DNA of 64,000 nucleotides from positions 1,674,001 to 1,738,000 of the forward strand of contig NZ_JARVWQ010000001.1 in NCBI RefSeq assembly GCF_029846255.1. Direction: 5' to 3'. Below, piece after piece: positions 8,688-18,517 of the stretch. The translations under genes and the position numbers were made by a program. The notes under the pieces are model-generated. The model made no database searches and was not told the origin of the DNA. It saw only the letters and a list, made by a program, of their open reading frames with translations. How positions within the stretch are numbered: the first letter of the stretch is position 1; every line of letters starts with the position of its first letter. The stretch is from Amnibacterium sp. CER49 (GTDB lineage Bacteria; Actinomycetota; Actinomycetes; Actinomycetales; Microbacteriaceae).

Positions 8688-8721
8688 CTCGTTCCGGCCG
8701 GATCCCGGCCCTCGGAACGAG
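8688..8721 (+). promoter_or_regulatory. Long hairpin in the rplM leader
   Basis: Outer arms 8688-8696 (CTCGTTCCG) and 8713-8721 (CGGAACGAG) pair perfectly; an inner stem 8697-8701/8705-8709 (GCCGG/CCGGC) closes an ATC loop. It ends 47 bases before the rplM start and could be an autoregulatory leader for L13/S9 or a truA terminator. Its position inside the leader favours the first reading, but this is inference. Confidence 0.45.
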
Positions 8722-8768
8722 CACCGGAGCGGGATTCACGACCACCTCGACCAGGAAGCGACCGCATT

Positions 8769-9215
8769 GTGACGCGCACCTACAGCCCCAAGGCTGCCGA
8801 GATCCAGCACGACTGGGTCGTCATCGACGCCACCGACATCGTGCTCGGCCGGCTCGCCAGCCACGCCGCCGCCCTGCTGCGCGGCAAGCACAAGCCCACG
8901 TTCGTCCCGCACATGGACTCGGGCGACTTCGTGATCATCGTCAACGCCGAGAAGGTGGCGCTCACCGGCTCGAAGCGCGACCAGAAGATGGCGTACCGCC
9001 ACTCGGGCTACCCGGGCGGCCTCAAGGCGGTCGGCTACGCCGAGCTGCTCGAGACGCAGCCGACCCGCGCCGTCGAGCGCGCCATCCGGGGCATGCTGCC
9101 GAAGAACTCCCTCGGTCGCGCCCAGATCAAGAAGCTGAAGGTGTACGCGGGTCCCGAGCACCCGCACGCCGCCCAGCAGCCCACGAACTACACCCTCGAC
9201 CAGGTCGCGCAGTAG
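8769..9215 (+). CDS. rplM: 50S ribosomal protein L13
   Basis: A 148-residue L13, an early-assembly 23S rRNA-binding protein. It has the family segments [32 protein letters not shown] and [14 protein letters not shown], then [17 protein letters not shown] near the end. Length matches the usual 142-148. GTG 8769 is chosen because [16 protein letters not shown] is the typical actinobacterial start and CAGGAAGCG lies upstream as a ribosome-binding site. It forms an operon with rpsI 32 bases downstream. Confidence 0.97.
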   Translation: MTRTYSPKAAEIQHDWVVIDATDIVLGRLASHAAALLRGKHKPTFVPHMDSGDFVIIVNAEKVALTGSKRDQKMAYRHSGYPGGLKAVGYAELLETQPTRAVERAIRGMLPKNSLGRAQIKKLKVYAGPEHPHAAQQPTNYTLDQVAQ

Positions 9216-9247
9216 GACTGCGGCAGGACTCGAAAAGGCATACGGAC

Positions 9248-9730
9248 ATGGCACGCATCGCAGACTCCATCGACACCCCCGCGACCTTCACCACGGACTC
9301 GGCCCCCGCGGCCGAGACGACGGTCACCCGGCCGCCGCTCACCGTCCCCGGTGCCGCGGTCGGCCGCCGCAAGCAGGCCATCGCGCGCGTCCGGCTCGTG
9401 CCGGGCACCGGCACCATCACGGTGAACGGCCGCGAGTTCGCGGACTACTTCCCGAACAAGCTCCACCAGCAGCTCATCAACGACCCGTTCACGGTGCTCG
9501 AGCTGCAGGGCGCCTACGACGTGATCGCGAAGATCTCGGGTGGCGGCCCCTCCGGCCAGGCCGGTGCGCTGCGCCTCGGCATCGCCCGGGCCCTCAACGA
9601 GATCGACGTCGAGAACAACCGGCCCGGTCTCAAGAAGGCGGGCTTCCTGTCGCGCGACGCGCGCGTCAAGGAGCGCAAGAAGGCCGGTCTCAAGAAGGCC
9701 CGCAAGGCGCCGCAGTTCTCGAAGCGCTGA
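9248..9730 (+). CDS. rpsI: 30S ribosomal protein S9
   Basis: A 160-residue S9, whose C-terminal tail reaches the P-site tRNA. About 37 extra N-terminal residues ([16 protein letters not shown]) precede the core, which starts [17 protein letters not shown]; this extension is typical of actinobacterial S9. The core shows [18 protein letters not shown] and ends in [11 protein letters not shown] with the conserved terminal Lys-Arg. It is the second gene of the rplM-rpsI operon, and glmM begins 22 bases later. Confidence 0.97.
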   Translation: MARIADSIDTPATFTTDSAPAAETTVTRPPLTVPGAAVGRRKQAIARVRLVPGTGTITVNGREFADYFPNKLHQQLINDPFTVLELQGAYDVIAKISGGGPSGQAGALRLGIARALNEIDVENNRPGLKKAGFLSRDARVKERKKAGLKKARKAPQFSKR

Positions 9731-9752
9731 TCGCACCCGAGGCACCCGCTCC

Positions 9753-11117
9753 ATGCCCAGGCTCTTCGGTACGGACGGTGTCCGGGGGCTCGCGAACCGC
9801 GAGGTGACGCCCGAGCTCGCGCTGCGGCTCGCGCAGGCCGCGGCCCACGTGCTCGGCGAGGGGCCGCGGTCCGAGGGCCGTCGGCCCCTCGCGGTGCTCG
9901 CCCGCGACCCACGGGTCTCGGGCGAGTTCATCGCGGCGGCCGTCGCGGCGGGGCTCGCCGGCTCCGGCGTCGACGTCGAGGACGCCGGGGTGATCCCCAC
10001 CCCGGCCACCGCGTTCCTCATCGCCGACATCGGCGCCGACTTCGGCGTGATGATCTCCGCGTCGCACAACCCGGCGCCCGACAACGGCATCAAGATCTTC
10101 GCCCGCGGCGGCACGAAGCTGCCCGACGAGGTCGAGGACCGCATCGAGGCGGCGCTCGAGCGCCCGCCGCTCGCGCCCACCGGCGCGGATGTCGGCCGCA
10201 TCCGGCGCTTCGCCGACGCCGAGGACCGGTACGTCGTGCATCTCATCGAGACGCTGCCGCACCGGCTCGAGGGCCTGCGCATCGTGCTCGACTGCGCGAA
10301 CGGCGCCGCGGCGGGGGTCTCGCCCGAGGCGTTCACGCTCGCCGGCGCGCAGGTGGTGCACGTGGTCGGCAACGACCCGGACGGCGTCAACATCAACGAC
10401 GGCGTCGGCTCGACCCACCTCGAGACGCTGCAGCGCGCGGTGCTCGAGCACGGCGCCGACGCGGGCATCGCGCACGACGGCGACGCCGACCGCTGCCTCG
10501 CGGTCGACGCGACCGGCGCGGTCATCGACGGCGACCGGATCATGGCGGTGCTCGCCGCCGGCATGCAGGAGCGCGGGGTGCTGCGCGAGCACACCCTCGT
10601 CGCCACCGTCATGAGCAACCTCGGGCTGCACCGCGCCATGCGCGACGCCGGCATCGAGGTGCTCGAGACCCGCGTCGGCGACCGGTACGTGCTCGAGACC
10701 CTGGGGGAGCGGGGCCTCTCGCTCGGCGGCGAGCAGTCGGGCCACGTGATCATGAGCGACCACGCCACGACCGGCGACGGCCTGCTCACCGGCCTGCACC
10801 TGCTCGCCGAGATGGCGCGCACCGGCCGCTCGCTCGCCGAGCTCGCCGCGCGCGTGACGATCTACCCGCAGGTGCTCGTCAACGTGCGCGAGGTCGATCG
10901 CGCGCGGGTCGAGTCCGACGAGGGCGTGATCGCGGCGGTGGCCGCCGCCGAGGCCGAGCTCGGCGACTCCGGCCGGGTGCTGCTGCGCCCGTCGGGCACC
11001 GAGCCGGTGGTGCGCGTCATGGTCGAGGCCGCCGATCACGACACCGCCGAGGCGGTGGCCGCGCGCCTCGCCGACGTCGTGCGCGAGCGTCTGGCCCTGG
11101 AGCCCGCCGAGGCCTGA
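9753..11117 (+). CDS. glmM: Phosphoglucosamine mutase
   Basis: A 454-residue phosphohexomutase converting glucosamine-6-phosphate to glucosamine-1-phosphate, on the route to UDP-GlcNAc and peptidoglycan. It starts [15 protein letters not shown]. The phosphoserine loop is [14 protein letters not shown] with S104 as the phosphorylated residue; the magnesium site DGDADRC and the sugar-binding GEQSGH are both present, and [12 protein letters not shown] is the C-terminal phosphate-binding loop. It lies 22 bases after rpsI and may be read through from that operon. glmS, the preceding step of the pathway, lies 1.2 kb downstream. Confidence 0.97.
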   Translation: MPRLFGTDGVRGLANREVTPELALRLAQAAAHVLGEGPRSEGRRPLAVLARDPRVSGEFIAAAVAAGLAGSGVDVEDAGVIPTPATAFLIADIGADFGVMISASHNPAPDNGIKIFARGGTKLPDEVEDRIEAALERPPLAPTGADVGRIRRFADAEDRYVVHLIETLPHRLEGLRIVLDCANGAAAGVSPEAFTLAGAQVVHVVGNDPDGVNINDGVGSTHLETLQRAVLEHGADAGIAHDGDADRCLAVDATGAVIDGDRIMAVLAAGMQERGVLREHTLVATVMSNLGLHRAMRDAGIEVLETRVGDRYVLETLGERGLSLGGEQSGHVIMSDHATTGDGLLTGLHLLAEMARTGRSLAELAARVTIYPQVLVNVREVDRARVESDEGVIAAVAAAEAELGDSGRVLLRPSGTEPVVRVMVEAADHDTAEAVAARLADVVRERLALEPAEA

Positions 11118-11131
11118 CCGCCGCCGAGGCG

Positions 11132-11186
11132 GGCGTCGCGCGGTGCTTCTGGCGTCGCGCGGTCTGCATGCGTACCGCGCGACGCC
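11132..11186 (+). repeat. 13-bp direct and inverted repeat, probable glmM terminator
   Basis: GGCGTCGCGCGGT occurs at 11132-11144 and 11151-11163, and its exact reverse complement at 11174-11186. The second and third copies form a perfect 13-bp stem around a 10-base loop containing GCATGC. It lies between the convergent genes glmM and coaA and could end both transcripts. The remainder of the gap to 11303 shows nothing else. Confidence 0.55.
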
Positions 11187-11303
11187 ACGGCTACCGCGCA
11201 TCGTGGACGGGGCCCGTATGCCGTCGGGACGCTCGTCGGCGCTCGTCCGCCTGCAGCGGTCCCGAGGGCATGCCGAAGCCGCCCGAACGGGGCGCTGGGC
11301 GGG

Positions 11304-12254
11304 TCAGATCTTGCGCAGGAGCACCGAGCGGACCGCGTGGTCCGCGGCCTTGCGCAGCACGAGCGTGGCGCGCGAGCGCGTCGGCAGCACGTTCTCGCGC
11401 AGGTTCGGCTCGTTGATCGCGTGCCAGATCGACGACGCCGTGGCCCGCGCCTCCGCCTCGTCGAGCGACGCGTAGCGGTGGAAGTACGACCGCGGGCTCG
11501 CGAACGCCGCGGTCTGCAGCCGCCGGAACCGCTCGACGTACCACCGCTCGATGTCGCTGGTGCGGGCGTCGACGTAGATGCCGAAGTCGAACAGGTCGGA
11601 CACGGCGAGCCCGGTGCGCGGCGGCGGCTGCAGCACGTTCAGGCCTTCGACGATGAGCACGTCCGGCTGGTGCACGATCACCGAGGCGTCGGGGACGATG
11701 TCGTACGCCTCGTGCGAGTAGACGGGGGCGCGCACCTCGGGCATGCCGCTCTTCACCGCCGCGACGAAGCGCAGCAGCGCACGCCGGTCGTAGGACTCGG
11801 GGAAGCCCTTCCGCTGCAGCAGTCCGCGCCGCTCGAGCTCGGCGTTCGGCAGCAGGAACCCGTCGGTCGGCACGAGCTCGACCCGCGGGGTGTCGTCCCA
11901 GCGGGCGAGCAGCTCGCGGAGCAGCCGCGCCACGGTCGACTTGCCGACGGCGACCGAGCCGGCCACCCCGATCACGAACGGCGTGGTCCGCGTCGAGGAG
12001 TTGAGGAACGCGCTCGTGCGGGCGTGCAGCTGGCGCGCCCCGGTGGCGTAGAGGTTCAGCAGCCGGCTGAGCGGCAGGTAGACCTCCGCCACCTCGAGGG
12101 AGTCGAGCGGCTCGCCGAGGCCACGCAGGTGCAGCAGCTCGGCCTCGGTGAGCGGCTGCGGCACGCCCTGCGCGAGGGCCGCCCAGTCGGCGCGCTCGAT
12201 CTCGAGGAAGGGGCTCCGGGGGCCCGTGTGCAGCCCACCGGCGCGATCCGACAT
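11304..12254 (-). CDS. coaA: Type I pantothenate kinase
   Basis: A 316-residue type I (bacterial CoaA) pantothenate kinase, the first step of coenzyme A synthesis. The P-loop [12 protein letters not shown] is at 96-107; family segments [39 protein letters not shown] and [10 protein letters not shown] follow. Length matches the 310-320 typical of the family. Start 12254 (MSDRAGGL) is chosen because a -10-like TACGAT lies eight bases upstream, suggesting a leaderless transcript; the longer in-frame version would overlap the glmS promoter. It diverges from glmS. Confidence 0.96.
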   Translation of the reverse strand: MSDRAGGLHTGPRSPFLEIERADWAALAQGVPQPLTEAELLHLRGLGEPLDSLEVAEVYLPLSRLLNLYATGARQLHARTSAFLNSSTRTTPFVIGVAGSVAVGKSTVARLLRELLARWDDTPRVELVPTDGFLLPNAELERRGLLQRKGFPESYDRRALLRFVAAVKSGMPEVRAPVYSHEAYDIVPDASVIVHQPDVLIVEGLNVLQPPPRTGLAVSDLFDFGIYVDARTSDIERWYVERFRRLQTAAFASPRSYFHRYASLDEAEARATASSIWHAINEPNLRENVLPTRSRATLVLRKAADHAVRSVLLRKI

Positions 12255-12316
12255 CGGGAGCGATCGTACCGACGGGCCGCTGGGCGCCTCCGACGCGCCG
12301 GTACACTCGACCCCCG

Positions 12317-14173
12317 ATGTGCGGAATCGTCGGGTACGTAGGTCCACGCGATGCGATCGAGGTGCTCGTCGGGGGGCTGAAGCGGCTCGAGTACCGCGGG
12401 TACGACTCGGCCGGCGTCGCCGTGATCGGCGGGGACGGCGAGCTCGCCACGCACAAGCGGGCGGGCAAGCTCGGGGTGCTCCAGCGCGACCTCGTCGCCG
12501 AGCCGCTGCCGCGCAGCGAGACGGGCATCGGCCACACCCGCTGGGCCACGCACGGCGGCCCGACGGACGTGAACGCCCACCCGCACCTCGGTGACCACGG
12601 CCGCCTCGCCCTCATCCACAACGGCATCATCGAGAACTACGCCGCGCTCCGCGACGAGCTCGCCGCCGAGGGCTACACCTTCGCGAGCGAGACCGACACC
12701 GAGATCGCCGCGGTGCTGCTCGGCCGCGAGTACGGCCGCACCAACGATCTGGTCGGCGCCTTCCGGGCGGTCGTCGGCCGCCTGCACGGCGCCTTCACGC
12801 TGCTCGCGGTGCACGCGGACGAGCCCGGCCTCGTCGTCGGCGCGCGGCGCAACTCGCCGCTCGTCGTGGGTCTCGGCGACGGCGAGCAGTTCCTCGGCTC
12901 CGATGTCGCCGCGTTCGTGCAGTACACGCGCCGGGCGCTCGCCATCGGGCAGGACGAGATCGTCGCGATCCGCCCCGACGGCATCGAGCTCATGGACTTC
13001 GAGGGCCGGCCCGTCCAGGGCGAGGAGTACGAGATCGCGTGGGACGCCTCCGCCGCCGACAAGGGCGGGTGGTCGAGCTTCATGGCGAAGGAGATCAGCG
13101 AGGAGCCCGACGCGATCGAGCAGACGCTGCTCGGCCGCCTCCACGACGACGGGGTCGACCTCGACGAGGAGCTCGCCCCCGGCATCGACGACGACGTCGT
13201 CCGCTCGATCACCCGCATCCTGCTGCTCGGCGCGGGGACCGCCTCGTACTCGGGCCTGCTCGGCAAGTACGCGATCGAGAAGTGGGCCGGGGTGCCCGTC
13301 GAGGTCGAGCTCGCCCACGAGTTCCGGTACCGCGACCCGGTGCTCGACGCGGGCACGCTCGTCGTCTCGATCAGCCAGTCCGGCGAGACCATGGACACGC
13401 TGATGGCGGTCCGCTACGCAGCCGAGCGCGGTGCCCGCACCCTGTCGATCTGCAACACCCAGGGCGCGACCATCGCTCGCGAGTCCGACGCCGTGCTCTA
13501 CACCCGCGCGGGCCCCGAGGTCGCCGTCGCGAGCACGAAGGCGTTCTCCGCGCAGGTCATCGCCCTCTACCTGCTCGGTCTGCACCTCGCGCAGAAGCGC
13601 GGCACGCTCGGCGCCGAGGAGACCCGCCGGCTCGTCGCCGACCTGCGTGCGCTGCCGGCGCAGCTGCAGACCGTGCTCGAGTCGGGCGGCGAGGTGCGCG
13701 AGCTCGCGCGCAGCATGTCGGACACCCGCAGCGTGCTGTTCCTCGGTCGCCACGCCGGCTACCCGATCGCGCTCGAGGGCGCGCTCAAGCTGAAGGAGCT
13801 CGCGTACATCCACGCGGAGGGCTTCGCGGCGGGGGAGCTGAAGCACGGCCCGATCGCGCTCATCGAGCCCGGGCAGCGCGTCTTCGTCGTCGTGCCGAGC
13901 CCGCGCGACCGCAACAGCCTGCACCCGAAGGTGATCTCGAACATCCAGGAGATCCGCGCCCGCGGCGCCCACGTGCTCGCCGTGGCGGAGGCGGGCGATG
14001 TCGCGGTGCTGCCGTACGCGGACGACGTGCTGCGCATCCCGCTCGCCGGCCCGCTGTTCGAGCCGCTGCTCGCCGTCGCCCCGCTGCAGATGTTCGCGAT
14101 GGAGCTCGCGGCGGCGAAGGGGCTCGACGTCGACCAGCCGCGCAACCTCGCGAAGTCCGTCACCGTCGAGTAG
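12317..14173 (+). CDS. glmS: Glutamine--fructose-6-phosphate aminotransferase (isomerizing)
   Basis: A 618-residue GlmS making glucosamine-6-phosphate from fructose-6-phosphate and glutamine. It starts MCGIVGYVG, with Cys2 becoming the N-terminal nucleophile of the glutaminase domain (about 1-240, with [17 protein letters not shown]). Two SIS domains follow, with [25 protein letters not shown] and the C-terminal LAKSVTVE. A -10-like TACACT lies nine bases before ATG. No glmS ribozyme could fit in the short leader. It is followed by acpS after seven bases. Confidence 0.97.
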   Translation: MCGIVGYVGPRDAIEVLVGGLKRLEYRGYDSAGVAVIGGDGELATHKRAGKLGVLQRDLVAEPLPRSETGIGHTRWATHGGPTDVNAHPHLGDHGRLALIHNGIIENYAALRDELAAEGYTFASETDTEIAAVLLGREYGRTNDLVGAFRAVVGRLHGAFTLLAVHADEPGLVVGARRNSPLVVGLGDGEQFLGSDVAAFVQYTRRALAIGQDEIVAIRPDGIELMDFEGRPVQGEEYEIAWDASAADKGGWSSFMAKEISEEPDAIEQTLLGRLHDDGVDLDEELAPGIDDDVVRSITRILLLGAGTASYSGLLGKYAIEKWAGVPVEVELAHEFRYRDPVLDAGTLVVSISQSGETMDTLMAVRYAAERGARTLSICNTQGATIARESDAVLYTRAGPEVAVASTKAFSAQVIALYLLGLHLAQKRGTLGAEETRRLVADLRALPAQLQTVLESGGEVRELARSMSDTRSVLFLGRHAGYPIALEGALKLKELAYIHAEGFAAGELKHGPIALIEPGQRVFVVVPSPRDRNSLHPKVISNIQEIRARGAHVLAVAEAGDVAVLPYADDVLRIPLAGPLFEPLLAVAPLQMFAMELAAAKGLDVDQPRNLAKSVTVE

Positions 14174-14180
14174 GCGCGAC

Positions 14181-14537
14181 GTGATCCTCGGCATCGGCGT
14201 CGACGTGGTCGACATCGCGCGCTTCGGGCGCTCCCTCGAGCGCACGCCGCCGCTGCGCGACCGGATCTTCGCGCCGAGCGAGCGCGGTCTGCCGCTCAGC
14301 TCGCTCGCCGCGCGGTTCGCGGCGAAGGAGGCGCTCATCAAGGCCGCGGGCGACTCCACCGGCTTCAGCTGGCAGGACATGGTGGTGACGAGCGACGCCG
14401 ACCGCCGGCCGAGCCTGCGCGTCACCGGCCGCGTGGCGGAGCGCCTCGCCGAGATGGGCGCGACGGTCACGCACCTGTCGATGAGCCACGACGCGGGGAT
14501 CGCTTCTGCGTTCGTGGTGCTCGAGGCGGCGTCGTGA
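14181..14537 (+). CDS. acpS: Holo-[acyl-carrier-protein] synthase
   Basis: A 118-residue AcpS that transfers phosphopantetheine from CoA to acyl carrier protein. The magnesium and CoA-binding motif GIGVDVVDIARF is at the start (Asp at position 8) and RFAAKEALIKAAG holds the second acidic residue; HLSMSHDAGIASAFVVLE is the C-terminal hallmark. The start codon is GTG 14181, seven bases after the glmS stop. Its own stop overlaps a GTG at 14534, the pattern this genome uses for coupled genes. CoaA, upstream, feeds its CoA substrate. Confidence 0.95.
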   Translation: MILGIGVDVVDIARFGRSLERTPPLRDRIFAPSERGLPLSSLAARFAAKEALIKAAGDSTGFSWQDMVVTSDADRRPSLRVTGRVAERLAEMGATVTHLSMSHDAGIASAFVVLEAAS

Positions 14538-14722
14538 GCAGGCTCGTCCACGCGCCGAGCGCCGGGCCCGCGCCTGCCGGTAGTACCGCCGCGCCGCGCA
14601 GCGGCGTGGCGGCCGTGCGGGCGGGGAGCGTCGCGGCAGCGGCCGGGATTCCCCGCCCGGAAGGGGCGGTGGGCCCAGGCCGTCGCTCCGAGCCCCAGCG
14701 CGCGTGTCTCGGGGCGACGTGA
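14534..14722 (+). pseudogene. Small ORF or gene relic between acpS and alr
   Basis: A 62-codon frame of low-complexity Ala, Gly, Pro and Arg sequence with no recognisable domain. What is notable is its fit: it starts at GTG inside the acpS stop (GTGA 14534-14537), and its own stop TGA 14720-14722 overlaps GTG 14719 of alr. In related actinobacteria the NAD(P)H-hydrate repair gene nnrD often lies in this cluster, so this may be the remains of such a gene after an internal deletion. It could equally be chance or a short translated spacer. It contains a GCCGCGCCGC-rich hairpin. Confidence 0.3.
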
Positions 14723-15825
14723 CCGTCGGCGAGCCCGAGCGCATCGCCTGGATCGACACCGGCGCGATCGCGGCGAACGTCCGGCGCCTGCGCGAGCTCG
14801 CGGGCACGCCGCGGCTGCTCGCGGTCGTGAAGGCCGACGGGTACGGCCACGGCGCCCTGCACGCCGCCCGGGGCGCGCTCGAGGGCGGCGCCGACTGGCT
14901 CGGCGTGGCGGATCCGGCCGAGGCCCTCGCGCTGCGTGCCGCCGGGGTCGACGCGCCGCTGCTCGCCTGGCTGCTCGACGGCGGCGCGGACTTCGGGCCG
15001 GCCGCCGCCGCGTCGGTCGACCTCGGGGTCTCGACGCTCGACCAGCTCGCACGCATCGCCGCGACGGCGCCGGGGGCCGCGGTCCAGCTGAAGGTCGAGA
15101 CGGGCCTCAGCCGCAACGGGCTCCCGCCCGAGTCGTGGGACGCCGCGTTCGCCCGCGCGGCCGAGCTCGAGCGCGCCGGTGCGCTGCGCGTGCGCGGCCT
15201 GTTCAGCCATCTCGCGAACACCTCCGGCGACGACGACGCCCTGCAGGAGCAGCGGTTCGCCGACGCCGTCCGGCGGGCTCGCGCCGCGGGCCTCGCTCCC
15301 GGGCTCCTGCACCTCGCGGCCACCGAGGCCGCCATCGGGCGCGACCAGTCCGCCTACGACATGGTGCGCACCGGCATCGGGATCTACGGCGTCTCGCCGT
15401 ACGACGACGGCGATGCCGCGCGGCTGGGGCTCACGCCGGCCATGACGCTCACGACCCGGGTCGTCGCGGTGCGGCGCGTGCCCGCGGGCGCCGGGGTCTC
15501 CTACGGCTCCACCTGGCGCGCCCCCGCGCCGACGAACCTCGCGCTCGTGCCGGTGGGGTACGCCGACGGCATCCCGCGCGCCGCGTCGAACCGGGCGGAG
15601 GTGCTGCTCGCCGGCCGTCGGCGGCCGGTGCGCGGCCGGATCGCCATGGACCAGCTGGTCGTCGAGACCGGGGACGACGAGGTGCGGGTCGGCGAGCCGG
15701 TGGTGGTCCTCGGCGATCCCGCCACCGGCGCGCCCTCCGCCGCCGAGTGGGCTGCCTGGGCGGGGACCATCGGCTACGAGATCGTCACCCGCATCGGGCC
15801 CCGCGTGCAGCGGCGGCCACGGTGA
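14719..15825 (+). CDS. alr: Alanine racemase
   Basis: A 368-residue PLP-dependent alanine racemase providing D-alanine for peptidoglycan. The Schiff-base lysine is K38 in AVVKADGYGHG; the opposite catalytic tyrosine is in AGVSYGSTW, and the C-terminal beta domain has VPVGYADGIPR and GRIAMDQLVVE. GTG 14719 is preferred over in-frame GTG 14704: CGGGGCG lies five bases upstream, and the preceding ORF stops exactly on it. Its stop overlaps the tsaE start (GTGA), opening the alr-tsaE-tsaB-rimI-tsaD block. Confidence 0.95.
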   Translation: MTVGEPERIAWIDTGAIAANVRRLRELAGTPRLLAVVKADGYGHGALHAARGALEGGADWLGVADPAEALALRAAGVDAPLLAWLLDGGADFGPAAAASVDLGVSTLDQLARIAATAPGAAVQLKVETGLSRNGLPPESWDAAFARAAELERAGALRVRGLFSHLANTSGDDDALQEQRFADAVRRARAAGLAPGLLHLAATEAAIGRDQSAYDMVRTGIGIYGVSPYDDGDAARLGLTPAMTLTTRVVAVRRVPAGAGVSYGSTWRAPAPTNLALVPVGYADGIPRAASNRAEVLLAGRRRPVRGRIAMDQLVVETGDDEVRVGEPVVVLGDPATGAPSAAEWAAWAGTIGYEIVTRIGPRVQRRPR

Positions 15826-16313
15826 CCGAGCGCCTCGAGGTGCCGGACGCCGAGGCGATGCGCGATCTCGGACGCCGGCTCGGCGTAGTCCTGCGCGCCG
15901 GCGACCTCGTGCTGCTCACCGGCCCGCTCGGTGCCGGCAAGACGACGCTCACGACCGGCATCGGCGACGCGCTCGGGGTGCGCGGGCCGGTCACGAGCCC
16001 CACCTTCGTGCTCGCCCGCACCCACCCCGCCCCAAACGGGCGCCCGCCGCTCGTCCACGTCGACGCCTACCGGCTGCGCTCCGCCGCCGAGCTCGACGAC
16101 CTCGACCTCGACTACGACGGCGCCGTGGTCGTCGTCGAGTGGGGCGAGGGGCTGCTCGAGGGCGTGAACGAGTCGCTGCTCGAGATCCGCATCGAGCGCC
16201 CGGCCGGCGCGCACGGCGATGAGGACGACGAGGACGAGGCCCCGGAGCCGCGGACCGTCGAGGTGCGGGCGACCGGGCCGCGCTGGGCGGCGGGGGCGCC
16301 GCTCCTAGGCTGA
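15822..16313 (+). CDS. tsaE: tRNA threonylcarbamoyladenosine biosynthesis ATPase TsaE
   Basis: A 163-residue P-loop ATPase that works with TsaB and TsaD to complete t6A at position 37 of ANN-decoding tRNAs. The Walker A motif GPLGAGKTT is at 34-42, followed by GPVTSPTFVLARTH and the family motif HVDAYRL; VVVVEWGEG is the conserved late segment. An unusually acidic stretch (HGDEDDEDEAPEP) sits near the C-terminus. It starts within the alr stop codon and is followed by tsaB after five bases. Confidence 0.94.
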   Translation: MTERLEVPDAEAMRDLGRRLGVVLRAGDLVLLTGPLGAGKTTLTTGIGDALGVRGPVTSPTFVLARTHPAPNGRPPLVHVDAYRLRSAAELDDLDLDYDGAVVVVEWGEGLLEGVNESLLEIRIERPAGAHGDEDDEDEAPEPRTVEVRATGPRWAAGAPLLG

Positions 16314-16318
16314 GGGGC

Positions 16319-16906
16319 GTGATCCTCGCCGTCGACACCTCCGGCGCGACCGGCGTCGCGGTGGTCGGCGACGACGGCTCGGTGGTCGCCGAGCGCGTCT
16401 CGGACGACCCGCGTGGCCACGCGGAGACGATCGGGCCGCTGCTCGCCGAGGTGCTCGCCGCGGCTGCGGGTCGCATCGACGCGGTCGCCTACGGCGTCGG
16501 GCCCGGCCCCTTCACAGGCCTCCGCGTCGGGATGGCCGCCGCCCGTGCCGCGGCCCTCGCGCTCGGCGTGCCCGAGCTGCCGGTGCTGAGCCATGACGCG
16601 ATCGCGCTCGCGGCGATCGAGGACGGCGCGCCCGGCCGGTTCGCGGTCGTCACCGACGCGAAGCGGCGCGAGCACCACGTGACCGTCTACTCCGGCGCCG
16701 ACGCCTCCGGTCTGCCGGTCCGGGCCGAGCAGCCCGCGGTCGTCGGCGAGCCGCCCGCGCTGCCGCAGGCGGGGGGCCCGGTCCGCCCGGCGCTCGTCGG
16801 CCGGGTCGCCGCGCTCCGTCGCCGCGCCGGCCTGCCCGCCGATCCGCCCGAGGCGCGGTACCTGCGCAGCCCCGACGTGACGCTGTCCTCGGCGAGGCGC
16901 CCATGA
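16319..16906 (+). CDS. tsaB: tRNA threonylcarbamoyladenosine biosynthesis protein TsaB
   Basis: A 195-residue TsaB, the inactive ASKHA-fold partner that scaffolds TsaD. It begins [16 protein letters not shown] and has the conserved [18 protein letters not shown]. It is shorter than the E. coli protein (231) in its C-terminal half, as in other actinobacteria. GTG 16319 lies seven bases after a -10-like TAGGCT at 16306-16311, so it may have its own leaderless transcript besides read-through from tsaE. Its stop overlaps rimI (ATGA at 16903-16906). Confidence 0.92.
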   Translation: MILAVDTSGATGVAVVGDDGSVVAERVSDDPRGHAETIGPLLAEVLAAAAGRIDAVAYGVGPGPFTGLRVGMAAARAAALALGVPELPVLSHDAIALAAIEDGAPGRFAVVTDAKRREHHVTVYSGADASGLPVRAEQPAVVGEPPALPQAGGPVRPALVGRVAALRRRAGLPADPPEARYLRSPDVTLSSARRP

Positions 16907-17370
16907 CCGCCGCGGTGCGCCCCGCCCGGCCGGGAGACCTGGCCGCGATCATGACGATCGAGCGCGCGAGCTTCCCGACCGACGCCTGGAGCGAGCGGGC
17001 GATGCGCGAGACCCTCGACGGCCCGGACGCCGTCGCGCTCGCCGCCGAGGACGACGGCCGCCTCGTCGGCTACGGCGCCGTGCTCGCTCCCCGCGGCGCC
17101 GCCGACGCGGACGTGCTCACGCTCGCCGTCGCCCAGGCCGACCGCGGCGCCGGCACCGGGCGCGCCCTCCTCGAGGGGCTGCTCGAGGCGGCGGGGGAGC
17201 GGGGCGCGCGGACGGTCTTCCTCGAGGTGCGCGCCGACAACGCCGTGGCGCAGCGCCTCTACACGACGCGCGGGTTCGTCGGCGTCGGCCGCCGGCCGCA
17301 CTACTACCAGCCGGACGACGTCGACGCCGTGGTGATGCGGCTCGACCTGACGCCGGGAGGCGCCGCGTGA
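16903..17370 (+). CDS. rimI: Ribosomal-protein-alanine N-acetyltransferase
   Basis: A 155-residue single-domain GNAT enzyme. The RimI-like start [18 protein letters not shown] and the acetyl-CoA loop [14 protein letters not shown] (about 85-98) are clear, with [18 protein letters not shown] as the C-terminal core. RimI acetylates the N-terminal alanine of S18 in E. coli; in actinobacteria it often has wider substrates. The location between tsaB and tsaD is the classic context and supports the name. Both neighbours overlap by four bases. Confidence 0.9.
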   Translation: MTAAVRPARPGDLAAIMTIERASFPTDAWSERAMRETLDGPDAVALAAEDDGRLVGYGAVLAPRGAADADVLTLAVAQADRGAGTGRALLEGLLEAAGERGARTVFLEVRADNAVAQRLYTTRGFVGVGRRPHYYQPDDVDAVVMRLDLTPGGAA

Positions 17371-18425
17371 CCGGACCGCTCGTGCTCGGCATCGAGACCT
17401 CCTGCGACGAGACCGGTGTCGGGATCGTCCGCGGCCGCGAGGTGCTCGCGAACGTCATCGCCTCGTCGATGGAGGAGCAGGCCCGCTACGGGGGCGTCGT
17501 GCCCGAGATCGCCGCGCGCGCCCACCTCGAGGCGATGGGCCCCGCGCTCACGCAGGCGCTCGACACGGCCGGTGTGCGCCTGCAGGACCTCGACGCGATC
17601 GCGGTCACCGCCGGCCCGGGGCTCGCGGGCGCCCTCATGGTCGGCGTCGGGGCGGCGAAGGGCCTCGCCACCGCCCTCGGCAAGCCGCTGTACGGCGTGA
17701 ACCACCTGGTCGGCCACGTCGCCGCCGACCTGCTGAGCCTGCCCGGCAGCCCGCGGGACGGCGCCGTGCTCCCGACGATCGCGCTGCTCGTCTCGGGCGG
17801 CCACACGTCGCTGCTCGCCGTCGACGACCTGACGAGCGGAATCCGGCTGCTCGGCGAGACGCTCGACGACGCCGCGGGGGAGGCGTTCGACAAGGTCGCG
17901 AGGCTGCTCGGTCTGCCCTACCCGGGTGGCCCGCGCATCGACGCCGCCGCGGTGGACGGCGACCCCGCCGCCATCCGCTTCCCGCGCGGGCTGACCGCCG
18001 CGAAGGACCGGGCCGCGCACCGCTACGACTTCTCCTTCTCCGGCCTGAAGACGGCGGTGGCGCGGCACGTCGAGGGCGAGGAGGCCGCCGGACGCGCCGT
18101 CGCGCTCGCCGACACCGCCGCGAGCTTCCGCGAGGCCGTCGTCGACGTGCTCGTCACGAAGGCGCTCGACGCCTGCGCCGAGACGGGGGTGCCCCGCCTG
18201 CTGCTCGGGGGCGGCGTCGTCGCGAACCGACGGCTGCGCGACGTCGCCCTCGAGCGCGCCGAGCGCGCCGGCGTGGCCGTACGCATCCCGCCGTTCGAGC
18301 TCTGCACCGACAACGGGGCGATGATCGCGGGCGTCGGCGCGATGCGCGTCGCGGCCGGCTTCCCGCCGAGCGACCTCGGCTTCGGCGTCGATTCGACCCT
18401 GCCCGTCGACGCCGTGCAGGTCTGA
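17367..18425 (+). CDS. tsaD: tRNA N6-adenosine threonylcarbamoyltransferase TsaD
   Basis: A 352-residue ASKHA-superfamily enzyme (Gcp/Kae1) that transfers threonylcarbamoyl to A37 of tRNA. It starts [15 protein letters not shown], has [15 protein letters not shown], the metal-binding HLVGH motif, [10 protein letters not shown] and [17 protein letters not shown] 17367 overlaps the rimI stop. It is the last gene of the coupled alr-tsaE-tsaB-rimI-tsaD block; the next gene begins 92 bases later with its own strong ribosome-binding site. Confidence 0.97.
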   Translation: MTGPLVLGIETSCDETGVGIVRGREVLANVIASSMEEQARYGGVVPEIAARAHLEAMGPALTQALDTAGVRLQDLDAIAVTAGPGLAGALMVGVGAAKGLATALGKPLYGVNHLVGHVAADLLSLPGSPRDGAVLPTIALLVSGGHTSLLAVDDLTSGIRLLGETLDDAAGEAFDKVARLLGLPYPGGPRIDAAAVDGDPAAIRFPRGLTAAKDRAAHRYDFSFSGLKTAVARHVEGEEAAGRAVALADTAASFREAVVDVLVTKALDACAETGVPRLLLGGGVVANRRLRDVALERAERAGVAVRIPPFELCTDNGAMIAGVGAMRVAAGFPPSDLGFGVDSTLPVDAVQV

Positions 18426-18517
18426 TGGACCGCGGAGATGCGCCGCGTCTTGACGCCGTCGGGGGTCGCCCGCGAGCATTGCAGCCGCCCGGGCGCCCGC
18501 CCGGCGAAGGAGGCCGC

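Noticed and set aside
12255-12316. glmS ribozyme or other riboswitch before glmS
   Set aside because: The gap to coaA is 62 bases, holds the two -10 boxes, and shows no such structure.
12056-15052. A 998-codon minus-strand frame over glmS, acpS and alr
   Set aside because: Shadow; only its tail overlaps coaA in a wrong frame.
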